NCBI RefSeq assembly: GCF_000001735.4 | Contig: NC_003071.7 | Location: 3,527,151-3,591,150, forward strand | Length of the DNA: 64,000 nt | DNA from: Arabidopsis thaliana | Lineage: Eukaryota; Streptophyta; Magnoliopsida; Brassicales; Brassicaceae | Direction: 5' to 3' | Shown: in pieces, positions 46,285 to 59,128 of the stretch | Layout of the letters: each line of letters begins with the position of its first letter | Position numbering within the stretch: the first letter of the stretch is position 1 | The notes under the pieces: model-generated | Database searches by the model: none | What the model was told of the DNA's origin: nothing | The model's input: only the letters and a program-made list of their open reading frames with translations | Translations under genes and position numbers: made by a program

Positions 46285-48060
46285 TGATAAGTTTATAATT
46301 TGCATGTTTTACACATCCTTTTATCACCATTTTGAGTCTAGTTTCATCCATCTTTCATAGCATTCACCATCATTTTTGTACATTTTGCATCTTTAGTCGA
46401 GTCTAGGACTAGTCTTGCATACATTCTGCATTTTGGAGTTGTTTCAGGTGTTTTGGAGCTATTGGTGCTCAGAAAGAGGGAAAACAGAACAGAAAGTCAC
46501 ACTTCCACCAAACATACTCGATCACCAGTAGCAGAGAGGGAAGCAGTCAGCTCAGCAGTCCATCTAGACACTTCTACTCGATCATAGACGAGACCAGGCA
46601 GTCCATTCTGCCAGATATACTCGACCGCAGAGGAGAGGAGGCAGTCCATTCTGCAATTCTACTCTATCGCAGAGGCGACCAGGCAGTCCACTTTGCCAGT
46701 CCACCAGTTATACTCGATCGCAGAGGAGAAGAACCAGTCCATCCTGACAGCTGACACACTTACTCGATCACAGAGGGCAAGAAGCAGCCCGGACCATTCT
46801 GTCAACCAACCTACTCGACCACCAGCTCGACCCTTTGATCAATCCGCACTCAACCAGACAACCTGAGCATCGGAAAGAGAAGAGAAGAGAAGGCCCATTC
46901 GAAGCCCATTCGAAGCCCATCAGGAAGCCCACTTTGAGCCGACACTCTTGATCACACTGTCCATGGGCCGTAAGTGGGCTCGAAGCCCGCTATCTTATCT
47001 TAGTATAAATAAGTCTCTAAGGGTTTCGCCCTGAGACATGCACTTTAGAGACACGAATTTCGCACCATTATTCAGCAGCCGCTTTTCATTCCTACAACTT
47101 TGTATTTCGATTTTTCTTCTAAGTTATTCAGAATTTGCTTTCATTTTGCTTGTTCATCTTTCGTTTATATGTTATTGTCTTTAAGCATGTTGTCTGAGTA
47201 GTGATTAGGATTTCTGAGGATGGGATAGAGTAGTTGTGGAACCCCTGGTCGAATCTGTTGGTTAAGTGTAGATTTTTTGAATCCCTTGTGGATTAGTTGT
47301 GTTTACTGCTTATTCCTTTCTGATCAACTGGAATCCGATCCCAGACGTTCCAGCGCCCAGAAGGCGTTTAATGGAACGTTGGATCTACTAGTTCCAGTGA
47401 TAATCGTCTCTATCCCAAGGGATTGGCCGTTTAGAGCGGTTATTGGCTTTAACAGTCGGTTCTTATTGTCTGCTTAGTTAGAGATCGCTAATGGGAATTA
47501 GGCCTGTGTCTAGCTATGCTTGAGGATTTCTATCACGGGAGTAAATTAATCTGTTGTTGAACCTGTTGTCTAGGGATAGCTTGATTGAGATTTGTTAACC
47601 AACGGAATTGATCAGGGAGACCACACTATCCGATTATCCCATCCTTAGGGATTTCTCTGTTTACTTACCTGCTTCATTCACTTGCTATTGGATTTTAGTA
47701 TTTTTTCTATTTTCAACCATTCTACTCGATCACACCAGTCTACTAACAGTGAGACTGCGTGATAGAGTAAACTGGTCCATTTCTGCATATTCACTCTCTG
47801 TCATCGTGTTGTACTCGATCACAGGGTCCCTTCTGGCAGTCGACCCTGCGATCGAGTATATCAGTCATTTCTGTCATTTTTTACTGTTTTCTGCATCAAC
47901 ACTAGGACTGTTAGAAAACCAACCAAATTCTGCCTGGCTTGACTTAGCAACTTCTGATCATATCTCATCTGTCTGCATCACACCCATTTGGATTGACATC
48001 TAAAATACTACAACGACAGGATAGTGTTTTAGGATTAATTGACTAAAAAACCTACTATCA
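46285..48060 (+). mobile_element. Solo Athila LTR, 1,776 bp
   Basis: It starts TGATAAG and ends CTACTATCA, giving the family's TGATA/TATCA terminal inversion. The flanking pentamers are AGAAT (46280-46284) and AAAAT (48061-48065), a 4-of-5 target duplication. No internal sequence is attached on either side. It contains TACTCGATC motifs at 46510-46840 and 47720-47860, a TATA-like AGTATAAATAAGTC at about 47002, and is the best-preserved Athila LTR in the window. The small ORFs inside it are LTR by-products. Confidence 0.88.
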
Positions 48061-48336
48061 AAAATATATACAAACTAACCATGATAATGAAAAGAATCAA
48101 TAAATTAACTATGATATACAATGTTTTGTCAGAGGGTAGATGAAACGACCATTAAACCTTTCCTTTCAATTTATATGTTTTATCGTCATCAACAACATCT
48201 TATTTCTCACCGTCATCAACACAACATCCACCACCATCCTCAACATCACCACCAACAGTCAAGATTTAATTGCCCACCACCCTCACTCCAACCAAATCAA
48301 TATTCCTTCTATTGTCATTAACATAACCTCCACCAC

Positions 48337-48588
48337 CAGGGACGGCCCAAACCATTTTTCATGCCTAAAGCAAACAATACTTTAAGCCTACTAATAAACA
48401 AAACTTAAATGAAAAAATCCAAAAAAAAAAGAAAAAAGGAACTCGAACCAGTCATCTCATGGACGTTTTAGTACAGTTACACGACTATGCCACAAGTTAA
48501 ATTTGAAATGATGACCTCAAAACTTTTACAATATATTTGTTATGCCTAAAGCACCAGATTCATGAGCTTTAGCCTTGGACCGGGCCTA
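48337..48588. mobile_element. Small hAT MITE, 252 bp
   Basis: The ends CAGGGACGGCCC and, inverted, TAGGCCCGGTCC are imperfect inverted repeats of the hAT type. The 8-bp flanks TCCACCAC (48329-48336) and TCCACCAT (48589-48596) match in 7 of 8 positions. The flanking DNA is a CCACCATC-rich low-complexity tract (48220-48320 and 48589-48670), which slightly weakens the duplication as evidence. Confidence 0.7.
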
Positions 48589-48689
48589 TCCACCATCATC
48601 CTCGACACCACCGCCACCATGCTCTTGACCACTGCCACCACCATCCTCGACACCACCGCCACAATGCTTTAATAACTAATATAGAGATA

Positions 48690-48970
48690 TTTATCAATAT
48701 TTCATGCTATTCAATAAAATCGAATAAATTCTTGCAATTATGTTCTATATATTTCATGCTATTCAACAATATCACATGAAATCTTGTAATTATGTTCTAT
48801 ATAATTTCATGAGATTCAACAAAATTACGTGAATTTTCACAATAATGTCCAAATTTCTCAATATACCATGCTATTCAATAAAATTGAGTGAAATCTTTCA
48901 CAACAATGTTCATATTTGGCAATATATCATATTATTCACCATAATCATATTCATTTTTGCAATAATGCCT
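48690..48970. repeat. Degenerate tandem repeat, about 55-60-bp unit
   Basis: Four to five copies of a unit containing TTTCATGCTATTCAA, AAAAT(C/T)..TGAAAT and CAAT.ATGTTC follow one another. Non-coding. Confidence 0.75.
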
Positions 48971-49247
48971 CCTCAACCCTCGTACATTTTCTCTGCTACC
49001 TATTGTTCTCTAATTCTGAAAAAATATAGAAATGATTATTTGGTAAATGTCCCTCTTCTAAAAAATCAGTCTATGGTTAATTTCTGATAGAAAACAAGTC
49101 AAACATTATTTTCTTAACTATTTTACAGTTAAAAGGTTATTCAGTAATATTACCCTATTTTTTATTTTCTTAGGTCATCTTCTCAGTCCTTAAGTAAATT
49201 ACTCATTTTCGCATCAAATCGATTTTGTTTGTTCTCTGCTTTTTGGT

Positions 49248-49256
49248 TTAGGGTTT
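49248..49256. promoter_or_regulatory. Telo-box in the helicase promoter
   Basis: TTAGGGTTT (AAACCCTAA inverted) lies 77 bp upstream of the helicase ATG. Telo-boxes are common in Arabidopsis promoters of genes active in dividing cells and in translation or organelle biogenesis. Confidence 0.5.
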
Positions 49257-49332
49257 TAGCTTTTCAAAGTTAAAACCTTTTTTCCCCCCGAAGAAGAATC
49301 AATACGACCGATCAAATCAATCCATTGAATCT

Positions 49333-52300
49333 ATGGCGATGGCTATGAGACTTCCAGCGATATCTAGAGCTGTGACGGAAGTAGCTTCGTCTCCGGTTGG
49401 TTTGAGACGACTGTTCTGTTCAAATGCTTCAAGGTTCTCTTTTCTGTCTCCACCGGCTCGTCGTCAGGCTGAACCTAGCACCAATCTCTTCCACTCCGGT
49501 AACAAACCCTTTTCATCTCTCAGTTAATTTCTGGTTCTTTCGAGGGTTTATCGTTGTTCGAGTATATGTTTGATGCTTTTTAAAGATCCTTCCTTTATGA
49601 ATTCAGATTTAGATTATCAGGTTCGTCTAAGATGAACTATATGTGTTTAAGAATTTGATAAGTTCAATTATTCATTTTTGGTTCTGATTTCCAGAAAAAT
49701 GTCTGCTTTCGATTGCTTAACTCTAGAAATGTATTGTAAGAGTTAAAGAGAGTTTCTTTGCACTCAATTACTTCAGAATTCGGTTTGTTCGGTTAAAATT
49801 TGGATGCTTACGTGATGATATGTGTACCGGATCAATGTCTTGTTTCAAGGGTCTATGTGGGCTGTTTCTAGCATCTTCAAGGCTTCTGTTTTTGTAAACT
49901 ACTTCCTAGTATCAATTAGTTTTTGAAATACTGCTTAACATTGGGCTTTGATGCAAGCAATTTTGATTAGGCTCTTACTTTTGTTCCTTCATAGCCTCTG
50001 TTTCTCACTTTTATCACATGGCCATTATCACATACATACATCTAAGGAATGTTATGTGTTCGATACTGTGTCTCAGTTTCGTGAAAGTGTCTTTTTGTCA
50101 TGTTATCTTTATCTTTGTGTCACTGGATATTTCAGGGCTTAGTAAGCGCATCACTTCTGAAAGGTCCTTATGGAACCGAATATTCTCTCGGAACATGGGT
50201 GGTGGTCCGAGAACTTTCCCTGGAGGACTAAACAAGTGGCAATGGAAACGTATGCACGAGAAGAAAGCAAGAGAGAAAGAGAACAAGCTCTTGGATCAAG
50301 AGAAACAGCTTTACGAAGCTCGAATTCGGACCGAGATCCGAGCTAAAATGTGGGGTCATCCAGATTCCGGTGAGAAAACGGCGAAATTGAAGCAGAGTCA
50401 TGGACCAATGAGCCCGAAAGAACATATCAAAACCTTGGCTGATCGGTTTATGAAAGCTGGTGCAGATGATTTGTGGAACGATAACGATGGTCCGGTGAAG
50501 AAATTTGATCAAGGGTCGAGATCATGTTCGGATTCAATTGATTCTACACCTATTGATGTGAGGAGATTAGTTTCTGCGACATGTGATTCAATGGGTAAAC
50601 ATCGTGTTTTGGATAGTAGTAGGAGAGGTTTTTCGAGTATGAGTAGATTTAAGAGAAATGAGAGTTCTTGTGATGAAGGAGATGACGTTGATGCTAAAAA
50701 GTTAGATACTTTGAGTCCTTTTTCTCCTAAATTTTCTGGTACCAAGGAGAAAGTGAAGAGCTCGACGAGTGTTGTTGGAGTTATAAGGAACAAAGGTTTG
50801 TTTGGAAGAAGGAAGTTTAGGAAGAACGATAGTTCAACTGAAGAGGATTCAGATGAAGAAGGCAATGAGGGAAAGATGATAGGTTGGATGGATTTGAGGA
50901 AAACAGGAAGCAGTGCGTCGTTAGGAAACCACGATATCAAGCTGACGAAAAGAGTGAATCGTAATGTCACAGACGAAGAGCTTTATCCTCCTTTGGATAT
51001 TAATAGAGTTAGAGAAGATCTCAGTAAAAAACAATCTGTGGATAATGTAATGGAGGAGAAGCAAGAGCCTCATGACTCGATTTACAGTGCAAAAAGGTAT
51101 TTTAAACTCGCTGTGTAAAGGATTTTGATTTGTCAAGTTTGAATCTTGATGAGCTCTGTTAATGGTTGCAGATTTGATGAGTCTTGTATATCTCCTTTGA
51201 CGCTTAAGGCGCTTTCTGCGTCTGGCATTGTTAAGATGACTAGAGTGCAGGATGCCACTCTCTCTGAGTGCCTAGACGGTCTGTGTTCTTCTAGTTCTTT
51301 TGGCTCAAATGGTTTGCATTTGACAACGTATTATCCTATATGTAACGCAGGTAAAGATGCATTAGTCAAAGCCAAAACCGGGACGGGAAAGAGCATGGCG
51401 TTTTTGGTATTTTACAATCCTTTCTCCTGAGATTATGCCTTAGCTTTTGTTGTTTCTTAAGATAACGTTGTAAGACTGAAAAAACAGCTTCCTGCAATTG
51501 AAACAGTTCTGAAAGCTATGAACAGCGGTAAGGGCGTTCACAAAGTTGCTCCGATTTTTGTTCTTATCCTCTGTCCTACAAGAGAACTTGCAAGCCAGAT
51601 CGCTGCAGAGGGCAAGGCTCTGCTCAAAAACCATGACGGGATCGGTGTTCAGACTCTAATTGGTGGTACGCGCTTCAGACTTGATCAACAACGCCTAGAA
51701 TCTGAGCCATGCCAGGTTTGACCAACCGTGATTCCCTGTTTAACAGGAATTGTTTATATTTTCTAGTTGTTGTGGTGAATCTTCTTTTGTTTCCGTACCT
51801 TGTTGCAGATACTAATAGCAACTCCGGGAAGACTCTTGGATCATATAGAGAATAAGTCTGGCTTAACATCGCGTTTGATGGCCCTTAAATTGTTTATAGT
51901 TGACGAGGCTGATCTATTGCTAGACTTAGGATTCAAGAGAGATGTTGAAAAGATCATAGATTGTTTGCCTCGTCAGAGACAATCTCTTCTCTTTTCCGCA
52001 ACCATTCCAAAAGAGGTACAATTGCTATATAGCTAACTTCATATATTCTTACCTTTATCACAAAATCCAATGCGGACACAAACGTCTAAAATGTAGTTTA
52101 AATTCAGGTCCGTCGAGTCTCACAACTTGTTTTAAAAAGGGATCACTCTTATATCGACACAATCGGGCTCGGTTGTGTAGAAACTCATGATAAGGTAAAC
52201 TCTTAAGCTCTTCTTTTTGTCTCAAAAGCTTGTTACTTGAATCTGGTTATTGAGTTTCTTGCTTTGGTTTTAGGTGAAGCAATCTTGTATTGTTGCTCCA

Positions 52301-53246
52301 CACGAATCTCATTTCCACTTAGTACCTCATCTTCTAAAAGAGCACATCAACAACATGCCTGATTATAAGGTAAAACAAATCCTCTTAAACGATTGCTTTT
52401 TTATTTCTGACCTTGGTAATTCTCGTAACTATCCAATTTCATTCTCGCAGATAATAGTCTTTTGCTCAACCGGTATGGTAACATCACTGATGTACACTCT
52501 GCTCCGGGAAATGAAATTGAACGTTAGGGAGATTCATGCTAGAAAACCTCAGCTCCATAGAACATGTGTATCAGACGAGTTTAAGGAATCAAATAGACTT
52601 ATTCTTGTCACATCTGATGTATCTGCTCGTGGAATGAACTATCCAGATGTTACTTTGGTTATTCAGGTAAAGCACAAAGCGAACATTTTCATGCCAAAAA
52701 CAACCTTTTATGGATATTTAACGGATTAGACTTTGTTTTACGTTTTTGGTAGGTCGGTATACCGAGTGACAGAGAACAGTATATACATCGGTTAGGTAGA
52801 ACTGGAAGAGAAGGAAAAGGAGGAAAAGGATTGCTTTTGATTGCGCCATGGGAGAGATATTTTCTTGATGAGCTTAAAGATTTACCTCTTGAACCAATTC
52901 CAGCTCCAGATCTTGATTCAAGAGTTAAACATCAGGTTTGTTCGCCTTCACTGTCAATACCCATAAGTGGAGTTTTATTGCCAAGTGACATTGAGGACAA
53001 TTGATTTTTGACTAGGTTGATCAGTCAATGGCTAAGATTGATACAAGTATCAAAGAAGCAGCGTACCATGCATGGCTCGGTTATTACAACTCGGTTCGAG
53101 AAACCGGTAGAGACAAAACCACGTTGGCCGAGTTAGCTAATCGGTTTTGCCATTCTATCGGTTTAGAGAAACCTCCTGCTTTGTTTCGAAGAACCGCGGT
53201 TAAGATGGGTCTTAAAGGTATTTCTGGTATTCCAATCCGAAAATAA
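49333..53246 (+). CDS. RH33: DEAD-box RNA helicase, RH33-like (11 exons, 845 aa)
   Basis: Exons inferred from GT-AG borders with continuous frame: 49333-49498, 50136-51096, 51172-51278, 51351-51406, 51488-51715, 51809-52015, 52108-52194, 52274-52369, 52451-52666, 52753-52935, 53016-53246. The product should be an ATP-dependent RNA helicase. Motifs in order are the Q-motif region (MTRVQDATL), I (AKTGTGKS), Ia (PTRELASQ), Ib (TPGRLLDH), II (DEAD), III (SAT), IV (IIVFCSTGM), V (TSDVSARGMNYPDV) and VI (HRLGRTGREG), all intact. A basic, Ser-rich N-terminus (MAMAMRLPAISRAV) could be an organelle transit peptide, and a ~320-residue charged N-terminal extension precedes the core. I match it to Arabidopsis RH33 (At2g07750, from memory). 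Its intact frame contrasts with the decayed surroundings. Confidence 0.9.
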
Positions 53247-53504
53247 ACCGACCCGTGTTGGTACTTAGATGTATCGTCGTAGAGAGAAATGTATGAACAC
53301 ATTTATGGTCAACATCATGTTTAAATAATTTTGTTATTTATTTATGAATATATGATTAACTTTTTAATTACAGGAATTTTTGTTTGTCTAAGTCATGTGT
53401 TTATATATTTGACTACTAGTGTAATGGCCTAAATGGAGATTAATTAATTTTAATATGTACATTACAGATCCTTAAGCAAAGTAAAAACATACATTATTAT
53501 TTTA

Positions 53505-56500
53505 CTAAAAAATGTCCCACGCGATGCGTGGGTGAAATGAATGTAGTGAAATATATGTCTATAACTAATATATATTAATATAATATTAAATTATTTTATA
53601 ATACATTCAATAAAAAATATCATAAATATTGTGATTATGATATTTTAGTTTTAAACTAAACATTTAGTTTATGAATTATAATCTAAAATTATTTTGGGTA
53701 TTTATAAATTAAAAATTATCGAATTGATAAAAAAGAAAAATTATAATATTGATATACAAGATAAGGCTTGTGTTTTATTTAAATATATGAAAATGATATG
53801 CAATATTTCTCTGAGTAAAAGATTTCATAATTGTATATATCATATTGATTATAGTATGTGTGTAAATTGTAAAGTAGTTAATAGATTTGAAGTTGTGAGA
53901 TTGATAAAGTCTTGATTAATGAGTAAGATTAACATATATGAATATTGATATATTAATACTAATTGATATCAAAAGAACTCTAAATACTTTATACAATTAA
54001 TATTCAAATTATTTACTATTTCTTCCATCTTTGAACAATATGGTAAGAAAGTATTGAATTTATTTACTAATGATTTAGTATATACACATGATTTTTAATA
54101 AAGAAGTTTAAAGTTATTTCGATGCACATAATCAAATACTAAAGAAAATATACCATAATTCGGTTGAAAACTAAATAAATTTAAAATTTAAAGTACAATG
54201 TAACAAGTAACAACATACAAAATAATTTAAATTAACAGAATTTCCAACCAATGATATCAATGAAGATTATATATTTTGTATAGTTTCATCATTCATCAAA
54301 TCTCGTAGGTTCTATATTATCTTTATCCATATAATTTCTTTCTATATTACCTCATTTGCCAACAAATGCATCAAAAGACGAATTATTATGGTCACTATAA
54401 AACTTAAGAAACGAAATATAGTGTAAATTTAGCATGATAAGTAAAAGATAAACATTTTTTCAATTACTATGATTAGTAAAATGAGTTATAAGTTACTGTT
54501 TAGTACATAAGATCAATAATAAATCAAATGTGTACAAATAGGAATAATGTTTGTATATTAAACTATAAACTAAATGAAAAAGACGAAAATTAAAGAAGTA
54601 GCCACACATTAAAATAAAAAGTGAATATATTAAGCAGGACCAACCAGGAAATATCATATGGATCCAATAAACATTTGGCTATATATGTTTATCATTTGGT
54701 TGAGTATTCACTGTTGTTATTTTTTATTGAAAAACTAAAATAATTTTAAAGATTAATATGAATTTTAGCAACTTGACATAAATATTTTATAAACAACATT
54801 GGTCAACTTCAAAACATGAAGAATAAGTAGAAAATGAAGGTAAAAGATACTTTGTTTCTCATGTAAAAGTGAGAAGGTACCTTAGACATTTTTCATCAAG
54901 TCATTTCTAAAGGAAATCCACCTTTCACATATTCACTTATGCATATACTATAAAATTTGACTCAACCTCTTTATTTCAAAACCTACGAAAGTCACATAAA
55001 ATTTTGTTTTAAAAGATATTTAGTTAAATATATATATATGTATATCTATTAATACTATGTTTATATCCTCTATTAAAATATCGGACATGTTCATAAAATA
55101 GCAGGTTGAAGACACCGGGTTCCCATGTCGAACCACTAAAGTGAAGCTAAAGGCCTTTGACACCATTTACTAAACTTTGAAACTTTGACTATGGTTGTGA
55201 CTCGAATAGTTAAAACACAAATAGCTGGAGAAAAAATTAGAACCATGACATTAATAATTAAATAAAATATACATCACAGATGAGCATCGAGCAACACATA
55301 TATGATTTGCCTACCTATTACCTTCATCATGAACAGAAATTCTCAGTGTTATGATTGCTAAGAAATTCTTAGTGTAATAATTTTTAAGCCACTTTGTATC
55401 TACCATTGCACCTATAAAAGGATGTATTAGCAAAAACACATGAAACATGTTATAAAGAAGAGAAGTAACAAAGTGTGAATCAGTATCACCACATTTGGAC
55501 GATACAAAGGCTACACAAAACAAATATTAAAATTATAAAAATGAGAGAGAGAAACTTGATTTTAGTTCATTTCTTTGGTGAAAATGAGAAAAATAAAAAA
55601 CAACGTAATACAGAGGACGAAGCAAACCTTTGAGATTACCATTCTTTGGTTTCTCCAATCCGTCATACTCATATGGTTCGTGCTTTGTCTTTTTTCTCTT
55701 TACTTTCAATTTAATTATGTGGAAAGACTTAGCAGACCACAAAATATTATTTCGATGTTTAAACAATCCCGAAAGCAACACAGAATGATAGAAGCTTAAA
55801 AGGAGTTGTAAGAAACAAACCTTGAGGAACCGATGTTGATGTTGTTCCTATGAAGAATCCTACCAGGAGCAGCGTCACCACCATCGATCAACTCTCTAAG
55901 CCCCCAATTCTCCACCTCCTCTTCTTTCACCTCCTTCTTCTTCTCCTTCTCCACATGGCGGTTATTAGGAAGCTTCACAGGCAACCTCTCGAAGTAATTC
56001 CCGATACTTACGATGCACGTTTTTATTATCTTCGTATAGAAAGAATGAAGCTTCAACCTCAAGCGTTAACAAATGCAGAGAAACCAACTTAAAAAAACTG
56101 ACATGCAGCGTCTTGCATTTTATAAGGTGAAGGGTTACACTAAAAATGATATTAAATATGATACTAAATATTGAAATCATGGTCATAATTACATAAATGA
56201 TAATTATGTTAGTGTAACGTAACTGCTTTGATTTATGAAATAGAACAGTTTAGTTGACTAAAAAAAAACTGCAATAGTTAGACATAATAAATAAAAGAAA
56301 ACGTGATATCACATGTGTCATTAAATAGAATATTAACCTCACAACATAACTGAAACGTATTATGAGTAATTCATTGTTTTTTCATTCAATTTATTATATT
56401 GTAAATGATATTTATGACTTAAGTTATATGGTCAGTTATGTTGTTTATTTTGTTTCAAGATATACAAATAAACATTTAATCGATTATGTGAGAGGCCAAA

Positions 56501-56923
56501 TTTTTTTAAAACAAATAAACAAATGATCATATTGTCAACAAACACATACCATAATCTACTCATACATTTTTTATATTTTGAAGGTATTTTAGAGAAAAAA
56601 TATTTGATCTTTGGTTTGAAAGATAAAACTAATATTTTATTCTTTAATTCTTGAGAAATTATTTTGTTGAGAAATTCTAATGTTATGGTAATTATATAAA
56701 AATATTGATAAATGATACATTTTTAGGAAAAATAATTATTTAGAAAAAGTGCATTGCAAAAATGTTATAAGTTTTTTTTATTATAAAACTGTAATTAAAC
56801 TCAAAGAATATGGAAAATAGTATATTTAAATTTGAGAAGAATGACACATGTCGAATGAATAGAGCGCCACTTGTCAGATTTTTAGAGTACAAGTTTGAGG
56901 AAACCTTACTTTATTATATAAGA
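53505..56923 (-). mobile_element. Non-autonomous Helitron, 3.4 kb
   Basis: The minus-strand 5' end TCTTATATAATAAAGTAAGG at 56923 is typical of Arabidopsis ATREP-type Helitrons. The 3' end has a perfect 7-bp hairpin (CCCACGC-ATC-GCGTGGG, 53535-53515) followed by ACATTTTTTAG, near the CTRR rule. It lies between a host A and a host T, as Helitrons do, with no target duplication. No Rep/helicase gene is seen. The interior includes coding-like pieces (55.3-56.1 kb). Confidence 0.82.
55311..56062 (-). pseudogene. Possible captured gene fragments inside the Helitron
   Basis: On the minus strand a charged coding-like stretch (56062-55800) includes KEEEVENWGLRELIDGGDAA and ends at CTCAAG/GTTTGTT, a plausible splice donor. 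A second piece (about 55700-55640) has YEYDGLEKPKNGNLK followed by AAG/GTTTGC. A third (55523-55311) has SLLYNMFHVFLLIHPFIGAM, hydrophobic like a membrane segment. The exon-intron look suggests capture of one genomic gene, but I do not recognise it. Confidence 0.4.
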
Positions 56924-57095
56924 TGTGGTTGGTTACTTGTTCGTCTTCTTAATTTTTCGACAATTATTAAATAAAATTGTGATGATTGAAAACTATATAA
57001 TAAAGACAAAGTTTGGGAAAATAAAAATAAAATAAAGAAACGTGCGAGAGAGTATAGGTGGTAGATTCTTTTTCAGCTTGTTCACTTGAGTATAA

Positions 57096-57114
57096 TTTTT
57101 TTTTTTTTTTTTTT
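57096..57114 (-). other. Poly(A) run (19 nt) downstream of the zinc-knuckle pseudogene
   Basis: On the minus strand 19 consecutive A follow the pseudogene stop by about 155 bp. This could be the tail of a retroposed transcript. I could not find a matching target duplication upstream of the 5' end. Confidence 0.5.
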
Positions 57115-57269
57115 AAACATTATATTAATAACCGATACAAATGTTATGACCAAAAGTCACACAGTTTTTTGAAGTTCGATACACAATATAGCCATAAACT
57201 AAAAGTATATAGAGATAATAACCAAATCATCCGCTTCGGTTACCTTTTGAGATCAGCATAATAGAACCA

Positions 57270-59128
57270 TTAGCCACGTCCACGGTTCCCGCGTCCACGA
57301 TTTCCGCGTCCACGGTTCCCACGCCCACGGTTACCTCTTCCTCGAGTAGTAGAGGACGCTTGTATCTCCTTAGCTTTGATGGATGGTTTAACCGGTCTTT
57401 CGCGCAAAAGACGTTGTCCCGATGGAGTCATAAGTTCCATCAATTCTGACCCACTGTCTGACTCAACTGAAACAATTGAGTCTTCATCTGAATGAAGAGA
57501 ATCCCCATCAGGAAACGAAGAACCCAAACGACTAAACCTGTTTTCAGCAAGGACGTGTCTTATCTCACAATCACTAAGAATCACTTATCTTTTGTGCCTG
57601 CAATTTCGAAAACTGATTCAACTGTGCAAGTTTCCTCAGTTACAACTTCAGCTTCAACATTTGTAAAGCAATCTGCCACTCCGGTGCAATTATCTTTGTC
57701 TTGGATTGGGCCAGCCTCAATATCGAAGACTGTATCGATTTGGATTTTTGAATTTGTGATTGGGACATCAATTGGGGTCTTGGTTTGAAGAGTGATTGGC
57801 GATACCAAATTTGTGGCACTAGCTAAACTTACAATAGCAGGAGTAATGATCTCCTCTGAGACAATTTCTGTTACTTTTTCATGTGCCAAATGGGGTTTCA
57901 TACAGCGCGAAGCCTTATGCCCTAACTGCCCACATTTTCCACATTTAGCTGGGATCCAAGCATATTCAACATTAACCATCGATATATTGCCTTTCTTATC
58001 AACTGCGGCAATTCTTGGAGGGAAAGCTTTACTCAACTCCACTTCCACCAAGATATTGGCCTCACTCATTAGGGAAGGGTCAAGTCTAGGTTTGTAAGTA
58101 GCCATAGGAGCACCTAAACCTGATGCAATATGGCTAATTCCTAGAATTGAGTACAACCGGTTTGGGATATTTTTAAGGGTTACCCAGACAGGAATAGTTG
58201 ATATTTCAGGAAGATCAAATGTATTTACAGTAGACCAAGGCGCTACAAACATAAGACAATCATCAACATGCCATAAGCCCCTCTGAAGAACCCAAGCTCT
58301 AGTTGAAGCATCCGGGATGTGAAAAAGAAATTTTGAGTCACCTAATTTACGGATAAAGATTCTACACTTTCTACCCTAAATTTTATTGACTACCGCATGA
58401 ATCAAACCACCAGGAGGAGGACTACATCTATAGAACTGGCCTAAGACATATTCCTTTTGATTCACAAGACCTTGCAAGAAGACATGACTTGGAATCGTTA
58501 CCTTTGGAATTCCGTCTTCCATGAATTCCGGCGAGGTTGCCCTGTAAAGGTTCCTTGCCGCTGGATCCATTTTTGCAGCCCAAGGGAAGCGAACATTATC
58601 CTCCTTAGTTGCTTCAAGATGAGATTGCATCGGTGCTCCACCAACATCTTGCTGAGAGGCCGATGACGAGGTGAACTTTAGCTGCTTTGCCCAAGCTCCT
58701 TTTAGAGTAGGGGAGACCAACTTAACAGGAGCAATGGACTCGTCGAGAGTAGCAGACACTATTGGCGGTAAGGCGGAAGTAGGAAGAGACACTTCTGCGG
58801 AATAAGACAATGATGTAATACTCACCACATGTTCAATTGGAGGCTCGACAGTGACCGGTAAGGTCGAATCCAGCGAAGAAGTAAGATTCACGAAGTCAAG
58901 AGAAGAAGAGCGAGCAATTTTCGGCGAGGATCCAATTGTCAAGGGTTTCACCAGTGAGATAGAAGGAGAAATCACTGATGGAGATGGAGAAGGAGAATTC
59001 TGCGTCCACCGAGTCAAGTACGGCCACCGTGGATCAGGGACAGAGTTGACATTGGAAGAGTCTACGACTACAACTTTTGGTCCGACCTCTGTTTCCTTGC
59101 CTTGAGTTAAAACTGAGACAGAATTCAT
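57270..59128 (-). pseudogene. DUF4283/CCHC zinc-knuckle protein, LINE ORF1-like (At2g07760-like), broken
   Basis: The ATG at 59128 opens 250 codons ending at TAG (58376). The same frame resumes after the stop (RKCRIFIRKLGDSKFLFHIP) and is open to 57581, with the DUF4283 fold (VWVTLKNIPNRLYSILGI) and a knuckle CGKCGQLGHKASRC. A frameshift near 57584 leads to DGDSLHSDEDSIVSVESDSG and five GRGNR repeats ending at 57270. The stop is probably a TGG-to-TAG change. No endonuclease or RT follows. It may be an ORF1-only retroelement or a domesticated ORF1. The A. thaliana neighbour of RH33 is a zinc-knuckle gene as I recall. Confidence 0.8.

Noticed and set aside
57096..57114. Retroposition proven by a target duplication
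   Set aside because: I searched the 5' side (59.1-59.6 kb) by eye and found no matching sequence.
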